DNA from: Zasmidium citrigriseum
Lineage: Eukaryota > Ascomycota > Dothideomycetes > Mycosphaerellales > Mycosphaerellaceae
DNA length: 64,000 bases
Assembly: GCA_002786025.1 (NCBI GenBank)
Contig: NHNW01000030.1
Span: 124,001 to 188,000 of the forward strand
Direction of reading: 5' to 3'
Shown here: positions 21,904-32,100 of the stretch, one piece after another
Position numbering within the stretch: the stretch's first letter is position 1
Layout: the number at the start of each line of letters is the position of its first letter
Program-made: the position numbers and the translations under genes
The notes under the pieces: model-generated
What the model saw: the letters and a program-made list of their open reading frames with translations, nothing else
Database searches by the model: none
Told to the model about the DNA's origin: nothing

Positions 21904-22443
21904 ATGTCTCTCTCACCACGAGGCGGTCCAGTGCAGAACGGCGAGCCAGGTAAGCATTCTTTCCAGATCTAGAGAAGCAATCTAACATATTTTCAGGACA
22001 ATACACATGCACGCAAGCTATCTGCGGCAGCTCCTACAGCTGCTCCAATACAGGTACACAGCTGCAATGCGTCAACGCCATGATGCAAGGCTGTAAGGTC
22101 GTCTACCAGAAGGTCGCCGACTGATCTACTGACTTTGGGATGACCAGATGATATGCAGTACCAGAGCGTGTTTATGCAGTGCGATGGCGAGACCTCAGGC
22201 TACCCTTACTACGCCTGCACTTGTACCATCGACTACGTGACGTGCTCGGATAGCTCCTCCGACTCATCATCCGACAGTTCGTCGAATGGCGACGCTTCGA
22301 GTAGCGACTCCTCTGGAAGCTCTTCAGGTGATTCCTCCAACGACTCGTCAGGAGGTTCGTCAACTGGCCAGGCGGGAACATTCAAGCCAAGTGTAGCAGC
22401 GGTCATGATCATGATATTGGTAGGATCGATGTTAGGGCTTTGA
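21904..22443 (+). CDS. small Cys-rich, Ser-rich GPI-type surface protein
   Basis: Three exons, 21904-21949, 21997-22092 and 22148-22443, give 145 residues from the first available ATG. Residues 17-80 contain eight or more cysteines in a compact pattern (QYTCTQAICGSSYSCSN, LQCVNAM, FMQCDG, YACTCTIDYVTCS). A Ser/Asp/Gly repeat tract of about 45 residues follows, then a hydrophobic C-terminus (PSVAAVMIMILVGSMLGL) of the kind cleaved for GPI anchoring. This is the layout of fungal cell-wall GPI proteins. No signal peptide follows the chosen ATG, although the same frame upstream encodes STLRAILLSLLVP, so an upstream first exon is likely missing from this model. The 3' end lies 55 bases from the convergent monooxygenase. 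Confidence 0.7.
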
Positions 22444-22498
22444 TTGCAAGCTTCGATAATTGATCTGGTGGATGTCTAACGGAATTAGATCTTTTCCC

Positions 22499-24441
22499 CT
22501 AAGCTACTACAGGGGCAGCAAAATCGATAACATCCTCGTCCCCAAACTCAGGCTGCACATCCCTCCCATCCAAGCTTCCCAAGTACCAACTCAAATCTCT
22601 CCCATCAAACTCTCTCGCCGTGAATCCATCGCCAAGATACGCGAAGCGATTTCTTTCAACATGAGTAAGCTCGAAATCCTCCCATCGAGGCGTACGAACA
22701 GCTTCGAAAAAGTGAAGTCTTGAGCCTGGCCACATCATTGGCTCGCCGTCAACGGTACCTTGCTTGAACCATGATCGGCATGGCGATGTCCAAGCCGTTC
22801 GGGGAAGGAACCTTCGTCGATGCTGAGCGAAGTCGTCGACTGCTGCTTGAGTGGGGGTGAAGGAGGACATTCTTTCGTAGGACATCTTCTGGAGGAGCTG
22901 AATGAAGTACTTGGCGACTCGTTCGGTGATGGGTAGGAAGCTACCGTGGCCGTAGGGACCGAAGGGGCCGTTGAAAACTGGCCCGGGGTAAGCATGATCA
23001 TCCCAAAAGACTCATTACTCGCAACACTTACTCAGATAATTTGGAAACCCTGGTGCCATCACGGACAAGTATGTCTCTGGATAAGACTTCCACGCATCTC
23101 GAAGATCAACCCCCTTTCTGCCAATGGTAGGGTAAGGAGGTCTCCAGCTGACATCGAAGCCAGTGCCACACACGACCATATCGAAGTCGTACTGCACGCC
23201 GTCCTTCGTCCTGATTCCCGTGGCGTTGATCTCTTCAATCTGCGTCGAGACGACGTTGATATTGTCTTCACACAAAGCCTCCAGGTACCCGTTCCCAGGC
23301 GTCGGTCTACGGCATCCAACAGCATAGTCTTTCGGCACGAGCACGTCGGCAATTTCAGGCTTACGAGCGAGTTTCCGCCTCATTTCCTCTTCCGCAAACT
23401 TGCGAGCGTCCGCTTGTTCTTTCGAGCCATTGAGGATGAATTTGAATCGAACGTTCAGCTCCGATTCGATACATTTTCGGTACTTCAGATACTTCGCAGG
23501 TTCGTTCTTGAAGATCTCTTTCTGCTGATCCGTGTATTTGAAGTTGGCTCCATTGGATCCAGCGAAGCGCTGGGCGAAGCCGGCTGTGATCCAGGAGGTG
23601 CTTCGGAGGAAGCAAGTCATTGACTTTACGGACGGCTGGATGTTGGGCACCTAGAAGATAGAAGGTCAGCTAATCTCTGACATGCTGATTTTGATCGCTC
23701 GAAAAGCGTACGACCTGAACAGCAGAAGAGCCACCACCGATGACGGCGACTCTCTTGCCTTCAACAGATGCGTTCTCGTCCCAGTTCGCGGTGTGCATCA
23801 TCTGCCCCCGGAATGTCTCTCGGCCTTTAATGTCAGGCCACTTCCAACGATTCAAGACTCCAGAAGCATTGATGAGGACATTGCAATTGTCTTGTGAAGT
23901 CTCACCGGTCGTAAGATTCTGGACCGAGACAGTCCATATCTGCTGGCTCTCATCCCACCTAGCTCCAGTCACCAGGTGGCTCAGTCGCATGTACTTGTAC
24001 AGATCGAATTCGTTCGTAATCCGTTTGAAGTAAGCCAATATCTCAGGTGCTGTCGAATAGTATGTTGGCCACTCTCGCGGCGCCCACGAGAATTGATAAT
24101 TTACCGAGGGGATGTCACAGGCGCAGCCCTGAATCAGATCAGCAGCGTCTTTGGGATGTCCAAGACTTCGATCTTACGGGATACTTATTCTCATACCAAG
24201 TCCCTCCGACGGAAGGGTTTTTGTCGTAGCAGACAAGTTCAATATCCATCTCGCTGATGCTTATTTCGTGTGCAAAGTTGATGGCACTGGCTCCGGCTCC
24301 GATTACGATGACTTTGAGTGGACGGCCCGTCATGCTCGGTTGCTCCAGAATGTTGTAGGAATCTGTATGGCTCTTTGAATTGCCGTTGCCGCCACCCATG
24401 GCGATAACCTCACTTCTCCAGATGTTATCGGTGGTATGCAT
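22499..24441 (-). CDS. Baeyer-Villiger-type FAD monooxygenase
   Basis: Four exons, 24441-24178, 24128-23715, 23650-23032 and 22977-22499, give 591 residues. The FAD-binding Rossmann motif is VIVIGAGASA (about 44-53). The Baeyer-Villiger fingerprint FRGQMMHTANWD is at about 194-205. The NADPH-binding motif VAVIGGGSSAVQ is at about 215-226. A further conserved segment, MVVCGTGFDVSWRPPYP, follows in exon 3. Such enzymes insert oxygen next to ketones or hydroxylate, using NADPH and O2, in catabolism or secondary metabolism. Another ATG at residue 37 (MTGRPLKV) is a possible start. It is divergent from the C2H2 regulator across 370 bases that hold six GTGGAG/CTCCAC sites, so it is probably a target of that regulator. 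Confidence 0.93.
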
Positions 24442-24602
24442 GTTGCCTGGCGATCAAGTCTCGGGATAGCTGCCAATGTGTCGTACAATGGCGAAAGCGA
24501 TGATCTGTCGCAAGGCAGCTTGCTCTCCGGATACAGCTTGTTGATTATGTTGAATGCTTGAAACATGGAAGATCGATATCAAGAGGTCCTTCGTTGAAGC
24601 CA

Positions 24603-24740
24603 CTCCACCAGGCCTGAGTGGTGGACAAGCGGCAGGGCGGCTGATCCGGTGGAGCTCCAGAGCTGTCACGGCCACCAATACGGCGGCAATGATAAGTACC
24701 TCTCCACCTCCACCAAGTCCTTATCTCGACTCCACTCCAC
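24603..24740. promoter_or_regulatory. array of six CTCCAC/GTGGAG sites in the divergent promoter
   Basis: CTCCAC occurs at 24603, 24702, 24708, 24730 and 24735, and GTGGAG at 24649, within 138 bases. About 0.2 copies would be expected by chance in the whole intergenic region. The sites lie between the monooxygenase (-) and the C2H2 regulator (+). The two zinc fingers of that regulator are predicted to read GNGGAG. Confidence 0.55.
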
Positions 24741-24811
24741 CTTGTCCACCTCTATCATATCGTTCCAAAGAGCTCCCTGTGTAATGGTAGTATCAGTCGC
24801 CAGCCGTGATC

Positions 24812-27217
24812 ATGCCAGACGCTCCTTATGCCTGTTCGAATTGCAACAAAGTGTTCACACGGCGGGTACGTTCAAACTCACTGCCATGGGCCAGACGAGC
24901 TGACCTCGTCTGATTGCTGTGTAGGAGAATCTTGATCGCCATCATCGAGCTCGTAAGCCGATTTTCCAAGGCTGCTGTGGTCAGTACAGGAGCTTATGAC
25001 TTTGATTCAGAGCATTCCACTGCCCCGCGACCTTTGCGCTGCGAATCATGTAGTGCCTTCTTCTCGAGACGGTAAGACTCTTGCTGATAAAACACCTCGC
25101 CTTGCACTGAAATCTGTGTCTCAGAGATGTTTTCAAACGCCATATTCAGCGATGTAGTCGAGGACTCGGTACCCGCAGTCGACCTCTTCGATCCGCGCCG
25201 TCTCCAATCAGCCCGAGCAGGCTAGAGCGGGCTTCCGATGGAAGTTACCTGGAAGGTGGCCTTCTTGGGCTCGCGGGACCAAGTCAAGACCAGACGCAAG
25301 GCCACGATGAGGCTGAACCGAGTTCAAACGACTTGCTCCAGGAGATCACGCCGGACACGGCCACCTTGCCCTCTCCAGCAACTGTGATCGCGAAATGCTC
25401 ATCCGCAAAGAACAGCGCGGTCGATGTTTCGCTCGATGGGTATGGTATCAGCACAGCAGCGGCGGCTGCATCGACTGCGGCCTATTTCTTGCATATCCAT
25501 CCGGCACTACCAATTCTACACCGCCCAACGTTCACATTGAGTACAGCTCCCGGCCCGCTGGTCTTGATCGTTGTCGCGATTGGGAGCATGTATGGCCCAG
25601 AAGCATCTGAATGCCGTGCAGTCGCTCAGCGTATGTGGCATGACAGCGTCCACGAGCTTGAATCACTGGTGGGCCGGACGGAAATAAAACCTCTGGTAGA
25701 TCTTGACTGACCTGTTCCTTCCAGATGCAACGAGAATCGGCACTTTACAAGTCGCCGTGGATACTGCAAGCATGGATCTTGCAAGTTGTGTATGCTTTCT
25801 ACTTCAATGACAGTAGCCAGCCAGCAATTTGTTGGGCGAAGCATCAAAGCCTGATCCGGGTAGGCCTTCCTTTCCAAAGCTATTGCGAGCTGCTCATATT
25901 GACTGATGTCAGCACCTTCGTTCTTCGTGTCTGATGAATGAGCAATTGACATTGCTGGGTACGGACACGCAGCCGTGGATAACATGTATTACGCAGTCAT
26001 TGCTATGGAACGCTGAAGAGCTATCCGCGGCTTGGCAGAGCTTCATATCGCACGAGACGTATCGGCACTGTGTCTTCGCCGTGCTGTTTCTCGATCATCA
26101 TATGGCTACGCCGTGCAATACTCGGCCTTCAATCAGCAATGTCGAGCTGGGATGGGATTTGCCGGTGCTGAGCAATCTTTGGGAAGCATCTTCGGCTGGA
26201 GAGTGGTATACGCTGGCCCAAGGATGCATCCAGAGGGGCCAACTCCAGGACCCTCTGGGAGTAGACTCGATGATGTCGCTGGCCAGAGCCACACAGTTGC
26301 TTTTGAGCGCCTCGCCGTCGTCACGATTGCTGGACCGCTTCTCAGGCTCGTCTTTTGCGGCTGCATGTATGCTCGTAAGTCTGGAGTCGTTGATCCGAGA
26401 CTTCACTGGATGCTATTACCGCATGCCTCCTGTGCTACCCGATCCGTCAGCGTACCATGTGCTTTCACCAGAGCAGAACCGAGCGCTCAGTGCTGCAATC
26501 AATACAATGTTGGAAGTGGTCGGGCCAATGGAGACGAGAAATCTGCAGATGCTCCGATTTCTGCGTCTCAGCTGTTGGATGACGAGAACACAGCTGAGCG
26601 AGCCCGATGATCTTATTGTGTCAGGTATTGTCGATGACTCCCTCTTGGCCAGTCTCAGTACGTCCGCTCATTTGGTACTGGGAAGTAGCGTGGCATTGCG
26701 AAGAGCTGTGGCGCCCATTCGCCGACGCTTTGGCGAGGATTGCTCTTTCCAGGCGTGGGACGACATGCTCCGAGCATTCAATGTTGTCTGTGGTTCGGCG
26801 AAGCACGACAGCAGATCCAGCCATGCCCCGTGGATGACAGTGCTTGCATCTAGATTGCTCTTGATGCTCTGGCGGACTCTGCGGCGTGCAATCCATGAGA
26901 TTGAACAGAGCAAATCGAACCATGGTTCTGAGGATGGTCAGCAACACGAAGGTCTGGGCCTGGCCAGTGTTTTGTCATCCGTCGTTGTCGATAGAATCAA
27001 GCAGGTATTGCAATCGCAAGATCCGACCAGAAAAGACGACCTGGAAGATTTGCGTAAGATGGAAAGAATTTTCATCGCCTTCGTGGCTGAGCTCTTCACG
27101 GCTGTTCAGACTCCCGTAGGAACTGCAATAAGCCAGATATGGCGCGAGATTGCTACGTTAGTAGATGATAGCGAGAACGAGTCCTTCGCTAGCGTCCTGA
27201 ATGGCTGGGTGGAGTAG
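24812..27217 (+). CDS. C2H2 zinc-finger transcription factor with Fungal_trans domain
   Basis: Six exons, 24812-24865, 24925-24952, 25011-25071, 25125-25668, 25725-25859 and 25913-27217, give 708 residues. Finger 1 (Cys8, Cys11, His24, His29) has the helix residues R17, E19, N20, R23. Finger 2 is C2HC (Cys38, Cys41, His54, Cys58) with R47, D49, V50, R53. By the usual recognition code these read about GTG then GAG. A Ser/Pro linker follows, then a Fungal_trans region: FLHIHPALPILHRPTF (about 155-170), SAAWQSFISHETYRHCVFAV and late helices. The donor at 24953 (GTAAGC) was chosen over 24980 because the latter would leave a 31-nt intron. It is probably the pathway regulator of the neighbouring oxidoreductase and transporter genes. 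Confidence 0.88.
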
Positions 27218-27239
27218 TAGTATCAATGCACCAGCTCGA

Positions 27240-27257
27240 GTGGAGGTGGAGGTGGAG
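27240..27257. promoter_or_regulatory. three head-to-tail GTGGAG copies
   Basis: GTGGAG is repeated at 27240, 27246 and 27252 with exact 6-bp spacing, 134-151 bases upstream of the dehydrogenase ATG at 27391. It is the same hexamer as in the monooxygenase/regulator promoter. Confidence 0.5.
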
Positions 27258-27390
27258 GTCGTGGTGGAAGGAGACTTTGTACCCGGTGGAAGCATCGGAG
27301 AACGCACCCAAGGGACACACGCTGAAAATCTTCAGACGAACTTCCTTTTCGACAACCTCTTCAAGCAGGTCCATTGGTCTACTTTCCGAG

Positions 27391-28601
27391 ATGGATTCCC
27401 ATGGCGCAAGTAAGCCGCCTCGAGTGGGTTGGGTAAGTTAGCCTGTCCAACGATAGGTGTTTGGGGGCATGCTAAATGGCATCCCATTGTAGTATGGCTT
27501 GGGCTCAATGGGCCTGCAAATGGCTCTCAATCTCGCACGTTCCATGGACAAGAGCAAGTGCGCCCGACTGTACTTTTCGAATCGAACAATGGCCAAAAGA
27601 GCACCGCTGCTTGACCTTGGATGCGAAGCAGTACCGAGCTTTGGTCACCTGCTCCAGCGTTGCGATGTCGTCTTCACCATGGTATGCCGGCGCTCGTCGA
27701 TGCCGTACTCTTGAGACATGGCTGACCTGCAATCCTTTGGGTGAAGATTTCCGATGACGCGGCCCTAGAACAGCTTTGCAGCGAAGCCTTGAAGCTCAAA
27801 TCTGTAGAAAACAAGATCTGGGTGGATACGTCGACGGTGCATCCCGAGGCAGCAAGAAAGGTTGCTACTGGACTGTCGTCTTCCGGAATCCGATTCATTG
27901 CTTCACCTGTCTTCGGTACTAGCGCCGTCGCTGCCAAAGGAGAGTTGATATTTGCAATGGCTGGCCCGATCGATGCCGTAGGAACTGTTGTTTCATTTGT
28001 GGACGGTGTTATGGCAAAGAGGATCATTCGTTGTGGAGAGGACGTGGGAAGAGCGAGCCTATTGAAGATCACTGGGTAGGTGTTTCATCTTTCATAGCAG
28101 GCCAGTCGGCTGATGAGCACCACTGGCAGCAATCTGATGGTCGTTGGCATGCAAGAACTGATCGCAGAAACGCTCGTGTTCGCTGAGAAGACGGACTTGG
28201 GTGCCGATGAGGTGGAAGCATTCATCGGAGATATGTTCGGGCCCCTGGTCCAAAGTTATTCGAAGAGGTTTGAATGCCCTGATGATCGCCAGTTCTTCTT
28301 CGCTGCTGATCTCTTGAGCAGAATAACATCTGGTGCATACGCTCCGCCAGCTGATCAAGGACCTGGCTTTGCTGTAGCACTTGCGATCAAGGACACGAAA
28401 CACGCACAGTCTCTCGCCTGTGGCGTAGATGTCAATCTCCCGGTAGCAACATCTGAGCTGGCGAACATGAAGACCGCGAGGAGCTTTGCTGGCGACTGTC
28501 TGGATAGCACTTCATTGTACGGCGCTTTGAGGATGCAGGCTGGTCTGTCATTCTGGACAGTAGGGACAAGGCCTCATGGTGGCTCTGGCGCATGTAGTTG
28601 A
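27391..28601 (+). CDS. 3-hydroxyisobutyrate dehydrogenase-like NAD(P) enzyme
   Basis: Five exons, 27391-27432, 27493-27681, 27747-28075, 28130-28267 and 28322-28601, give 325 residues. The Rossmann start is VGWYGLGSMGLQMALNLA (about 12-29). The family catalytic motif GRASLLKITGNLMV carries Lys184 and Asn188. The substrate-binding signature is IASPVFGTSAVAAKGELIFA (about 128-147). The C-terminal helical domain is of the 6-phosphogluconate-dehydrogenase type, with AYAPPADQGPGFAVALAIKD. Relatives oxidise beta-hydroxyacids or reduce short aldehyde acids. The last intron (28268-28321) is 54 nt without a stop, so its retention would add 18 residues; splicing gives the conserved SYSKRITSGAYAPP junction. 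It lies between the regulator and the transporter. Confidence 0.9.
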
Positions 28602-29101
28602 GATATCGAGGAAAGGAGGTCAAGGAAGCTGCCAGCCACTAAATTTTGAATATTGCCAGAAGTCGAAGCCTGACAGAAATGATGGCCGGTCGGCTTTTCC
28701 TCCCAGAGATCTCGCAACTCCCATCAACTTTTCCATCAACATGTCCAGTCTTTGCCCTTTCCTTCAGGCAATAGCGCAGGGACAAGGCTGCGGTACACCA
28801 TGTGTACAGCCTGATCATGAGTAGCACGCGCGTGTTCGCGGCGCGATGCCATCGCGATTCCAGTGTCTCCCTCTGCCGGGCTGAAGACAGCCGACGCTTG
28901 CCTTGCCGGGCAGGCGTGGTGATGATAAGGTACGTGATACCATAGCATCGCGTGCAGGATCTGGTGGAGCTCCCTGTCCACCAGAACCCCTCATGGACGA
29001 CATACAGCCTGCCGCCCACGGACTACTGTGTCAGAAGCCATTGTCATCTCGCCGACATCTCACCAGACCTCTCGCACTGTACGTCCAAGTGATTAAACAT
29101 C
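28602..29101. other. intergenic, promoter of the MFS gene
   Basis: 500 bases without a gene. It holds the inverted repeat at 28960-28985, listed separately; nothing else was recognised. Confidence 0.45.
28960..28985. promoter_or_regulatory. 9-bp inverted repeat carrying GTGGAG
   Basis: TCTGGTGGA at 28960-28968 and TCCACCAGA at 28977-28985 are perfect inverted arms around 8 bases, about 117 bases before the MFS start. The left part contains GTGGAG (28964-28969). The 11-mer GGTGGAGCTCC here is identical to 24648-24658 in the monooxygenase/regulator promoter. Confidence 0.5.
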
Positions 29102-30713
29102 ATGTCAACAGACCAACAAGACCACAAGCTGGACGATTTGAAAGATTCCAAGCCCGTCACCAAATCTCTGTCCCACCAAATCGGCGAAGTCGAAGAACTA
29201 TCCAAAACAAGCGATCCAGCACTGCTCGTTCTCGGCCATGAGCAAATTGAATACACTCCCGAAGAGGGCCGCAGCGTCCTACGCAAGATCGATCTACATC
29301 TCCTTCCGATGCTCATGTGGGTTTACATGATCCAATTCGCCGACAAGACATCCCTGAACTACGCCTCCGTGATGGGTGTTCGTGAAGATACTCATCTCGA
29401 TCCAAACTCTGATCAATTCAGCTGGGTTTCATCGATCTTCTACGCTGGTTACATCGCCTGGGAGTTTCCGACCACCTATCTTCTGCGCCGTCTGCCGCTC
29501 GGGAAGTATACGTCCTCGTTCATCCTCGCTTGGGGCGCTGTCCTCGCGTGTCACGCTGCTGCCGACAGCTACGCCTCCCTTCTCGCTCTGCGCTTCCTGC
29601 TGGGTGTTTTCGAATCGACCATCACGCCTGCCTTCGTCTTGTTCGTCTCGATCTGGTACAAACGCAGCGAGCAAGCCAAGAGAGTCAACGCATGGCTTTG
29701 CTGCAATGGCATCGGCACTCTGATCATGGCCCCCTTCGCCTACGGCCTATCAGCAGCCACTGGAGCAGCGATCGAGACATGGAGAATCCTCTTTCTCATT
29801 CTGGGAATCTTAACAGTGGTGACTGGAGCATTCCTCGTCTACTACATGCCGGACAATCAACTGACCGCCCAATTCTTGAACACAAGCGAAAAGACGATCG
29901 CCGTAGAACGCATCCGTGAGAACTTCCAAGGCATCGGCAACCGAGTCTGGAGCTGGCCACAGTTCCGCGAAGCCTTCAAAGACCCTCGAACCTACCTCTA
30001 CGTCCTCTACTCCCTCTTGATGAACATCCCCAACGGCGGATACACAACCTTCGGCTCAATAATAATCAAATCCTTCGGCTTCGGAAACCGTCTCGCTCTA
30101 CTCCTGCAAATGCCGGGCGGCTTTGTCGACATCGTCTGTAAACTGGGCTTTGGGGCACTGTCAGATCGAATGGGCGATCGAACATTCCCAGCAATCTGCG
30201 CCATCCTCATTCCTATGATTGGTGGGATCATGATGATCACGATACCTCTGTCCGCTCCGGGAGGACTCCTTGTGGGCTACTACCTCATCTCGTGCGCAGG
30301 TGCGTCTTGGGGTCTTGTCATGGTTATGATCTCCAACAACACCGTCGGCTATACGAAGAAGGTCACCGTCAACGGTCTTCAGATTCTGGCCTATGGCGCA
30401 GGCAATTGGATTGGACCTCAAGTGTTCCAGAGTAAGGATGCCCCGGATTACTTTCCTGGAAAGCTGAACATGGCTATCATGTAAGTCGTTCTGACCTGTC
30501 ATCGATTTTGGCTTGCTGACCGGTAATGCCAGGTATGGCTGCGCCGCTTGCACTCTGCTCGCTATTCGAATCGTGAATATCGTCGAGAACAAGAGACGGG
30601 ACAAGGCTGACGGCATGGACGATGAGCACGCCATCGAGTCCTCTCCTGGGGCAGAAGGCGGTTTTCTGGATCTTACCGATCGTCAACAGAAAGACTTTCG
30701 ATACATGCTGTAG
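29102..30713 (+). CDS. MFS transporter, anion:cation symporter (Dal5-like) family
   Basis: Two exons, 29102-30480 and 30533-30713, give 519 residues. A hydrophilic N-terminus of about 65 residues is followed by twelve predicted membrane helices, for example LLPMLMWVYMIQFADKTSLN, the FLLGVFESTITPAFVLFVSI region, GLLVGYYLISCAGASWGLVM and a last helix after the intron. The family-typical LNYASVMG after helix 1 and the charged loop KRSEQAKRVNAW fit the allantoate/nicotinate permease group, which imports small organic anions with protons. The intron splits the codon inside the last helix. The promoter contains GTGGAG in an inverted repeat. It probably moves the substrate or product of the neighbouring enzymes; the solute cannot be read from sequence. 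Confidence 0.93.
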
Positions 30714-31247
30714 ATATGCAAAGATAGTATTACATGTCTCGACGAATGTTCTCAGGACTGTGCTTTGCATGCTCACTGACTAGTCATGCTTATACTTCTT
30801 CCATCAGGGTATGTCCTTTTCCAGTTCCGGAGTTCGAAGATACGACAAGAGCGAAGCATGAGTAAGTAAATCATCATCGAACACCGAAGTGTCGAGGTGA
30901 GTAGCGATGCCTTCTGTCCGCGGAGACATTCCGCCTTGCTGAGGAAGAAGAGGGTGAAGGATTCGGCGGAGCAAATGAGCCTAATGATTGGCTACGGCGG
31001 AGATAATATGCAGCTTGCATAAGACATGCTTTAGACCTCCTTATTCAGCATAGGAGTTTGTTCGATGTCGTCGTCCGAGACGCGGAGGTATTTTGCATGT
31101 GACGATTGAACATATATTGGGGTGTTTGAAGTTGGTCCAAACCGTCGCAAACCCATTGACAACCTTCAACGAACGAGCGAACAACACTTCGAGACTCTTG
31201 GAATCTGCGCAGAAATCGATCAAACGAAGAACATATCATCAGCAACA
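30714..31247. other. intergenic, promoter of an SDR
   Basis: No gene. Two direct copies of CGGCGGAG lie at 30964-30971 and 30995-31002, 31 bp apart. There is no GTGGAG/CTCCAC, unlike the three promoters to the left. Confidence 0.4.
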
Positions 31248-32100
31248 ATGACGACGTACCTAGTGACAGGAGCGAATAGAGGCAAGTCATCTCACTCATC
31301 CAACTATGCAAGGCTAACCATCCTTCAAGGCCTCGGCCGTGCCATAGCGACAGTCCTGCTCCTTCGCGACTCAGCTACCGTGATAGCCGCAGTTCGCGAT
31401 CCAAACCACTCGACCGCCAAATCCCTCCAAGACCTCCCTCACAGCCAAACCTCGAAACTGATCCTCATCAAAATCGACGCCTCCTACCCAACCGACGCCA
31501 CCACAGCCATAACCCACCTCCAAACCGACCACAAAATCACGACAATCGACATCGTCATCGCCAACGCAGGAATCATAAAAACCACGCCCAAAGTCTCCGA
31601 AGCGACAGCCGAAGGCCTGATGGAGCACTACCAAGTCAACGTCATCTCCACGGTGATGCTCTACCAAGCAACACTTCCACTCTTGCTCGCATCAAAGAAT
31701 CCCAAATTCGTAGTGACATCCGGCTCAGGAGGAAGTATCGCTCAGCAAGATAAGATCCGGGCTCCTCTCGCGGAGTACGGACCCAGTCGAGCGGCTGTGA
31801 ATTGGTTGTTTCGGAAAGTGCATTTCGAGGAGGAGAGGATTACATCGGTGCTTGTTGATCCGGGGTGAGTCTGAACAGAGCCAGTGCTCAGTGTGTGGTT
31901 CGGTGCTGACAGATACCGCGAGGCTGATCGATACGGACACTGGAGATGCTGCGGTGACGAAGTTTGGCGCTCCGAGATCGGTTTTGCAGCCGGTTGAGAA
32001 GGCGGCGGAGAATTATCTGAAAGTTGTGGATGCTGCGAGCAAGGAGACAATGTCGGGGGTGTTCGTTTCGGCGCAGACACAGGAGCTGCTATCGTGGTAG
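31248..32100 (+). CDS. short-chain dehydrogenase/reductase with YxxxR active site
   Basis: Three exons, 31248-31281, 31330-31864 and 31923-32100, give 248 residues. The first intron (31282-31329) is GC-AG (GCAAGT..CAAG); its removal joins TGANRG to LGRAIATVLL. The second acceptor GCGAG restores VDPGLIDTDTGDAA. Motifs are TGANRGLG (8-15), IVIANAG, and VVTSGSGGS for the catalytic Ser. The expected YxxxK reads YGPSR, so the catalytic Lys is replaced by Arg. The family is that of classical SDRs such as the norsolorinic-acid ketoreductase group, with about 250 residues expected. It is cytosolic, with no signal peptide. It may lie outside the neighbouring gene cluster, because its promoter lacks the shared hexamer. 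Confidence 0.85.

Noticed and set aside
24980..25010. 31-nt intron in the C2H2 regulator
   Set aside because: Too short for a fungal intron; the GTAAGC donor at 24953 gives a 58-nt intron and a proper His-x4-His finger.
30714..32100. SDR at 31248-32100 as a fifth member of the GTGGAG-linked cluster
   Set aside because: Its 534-bp promoter has no GTGGAG/CTCCAC, so membership is not supported by the shared site.
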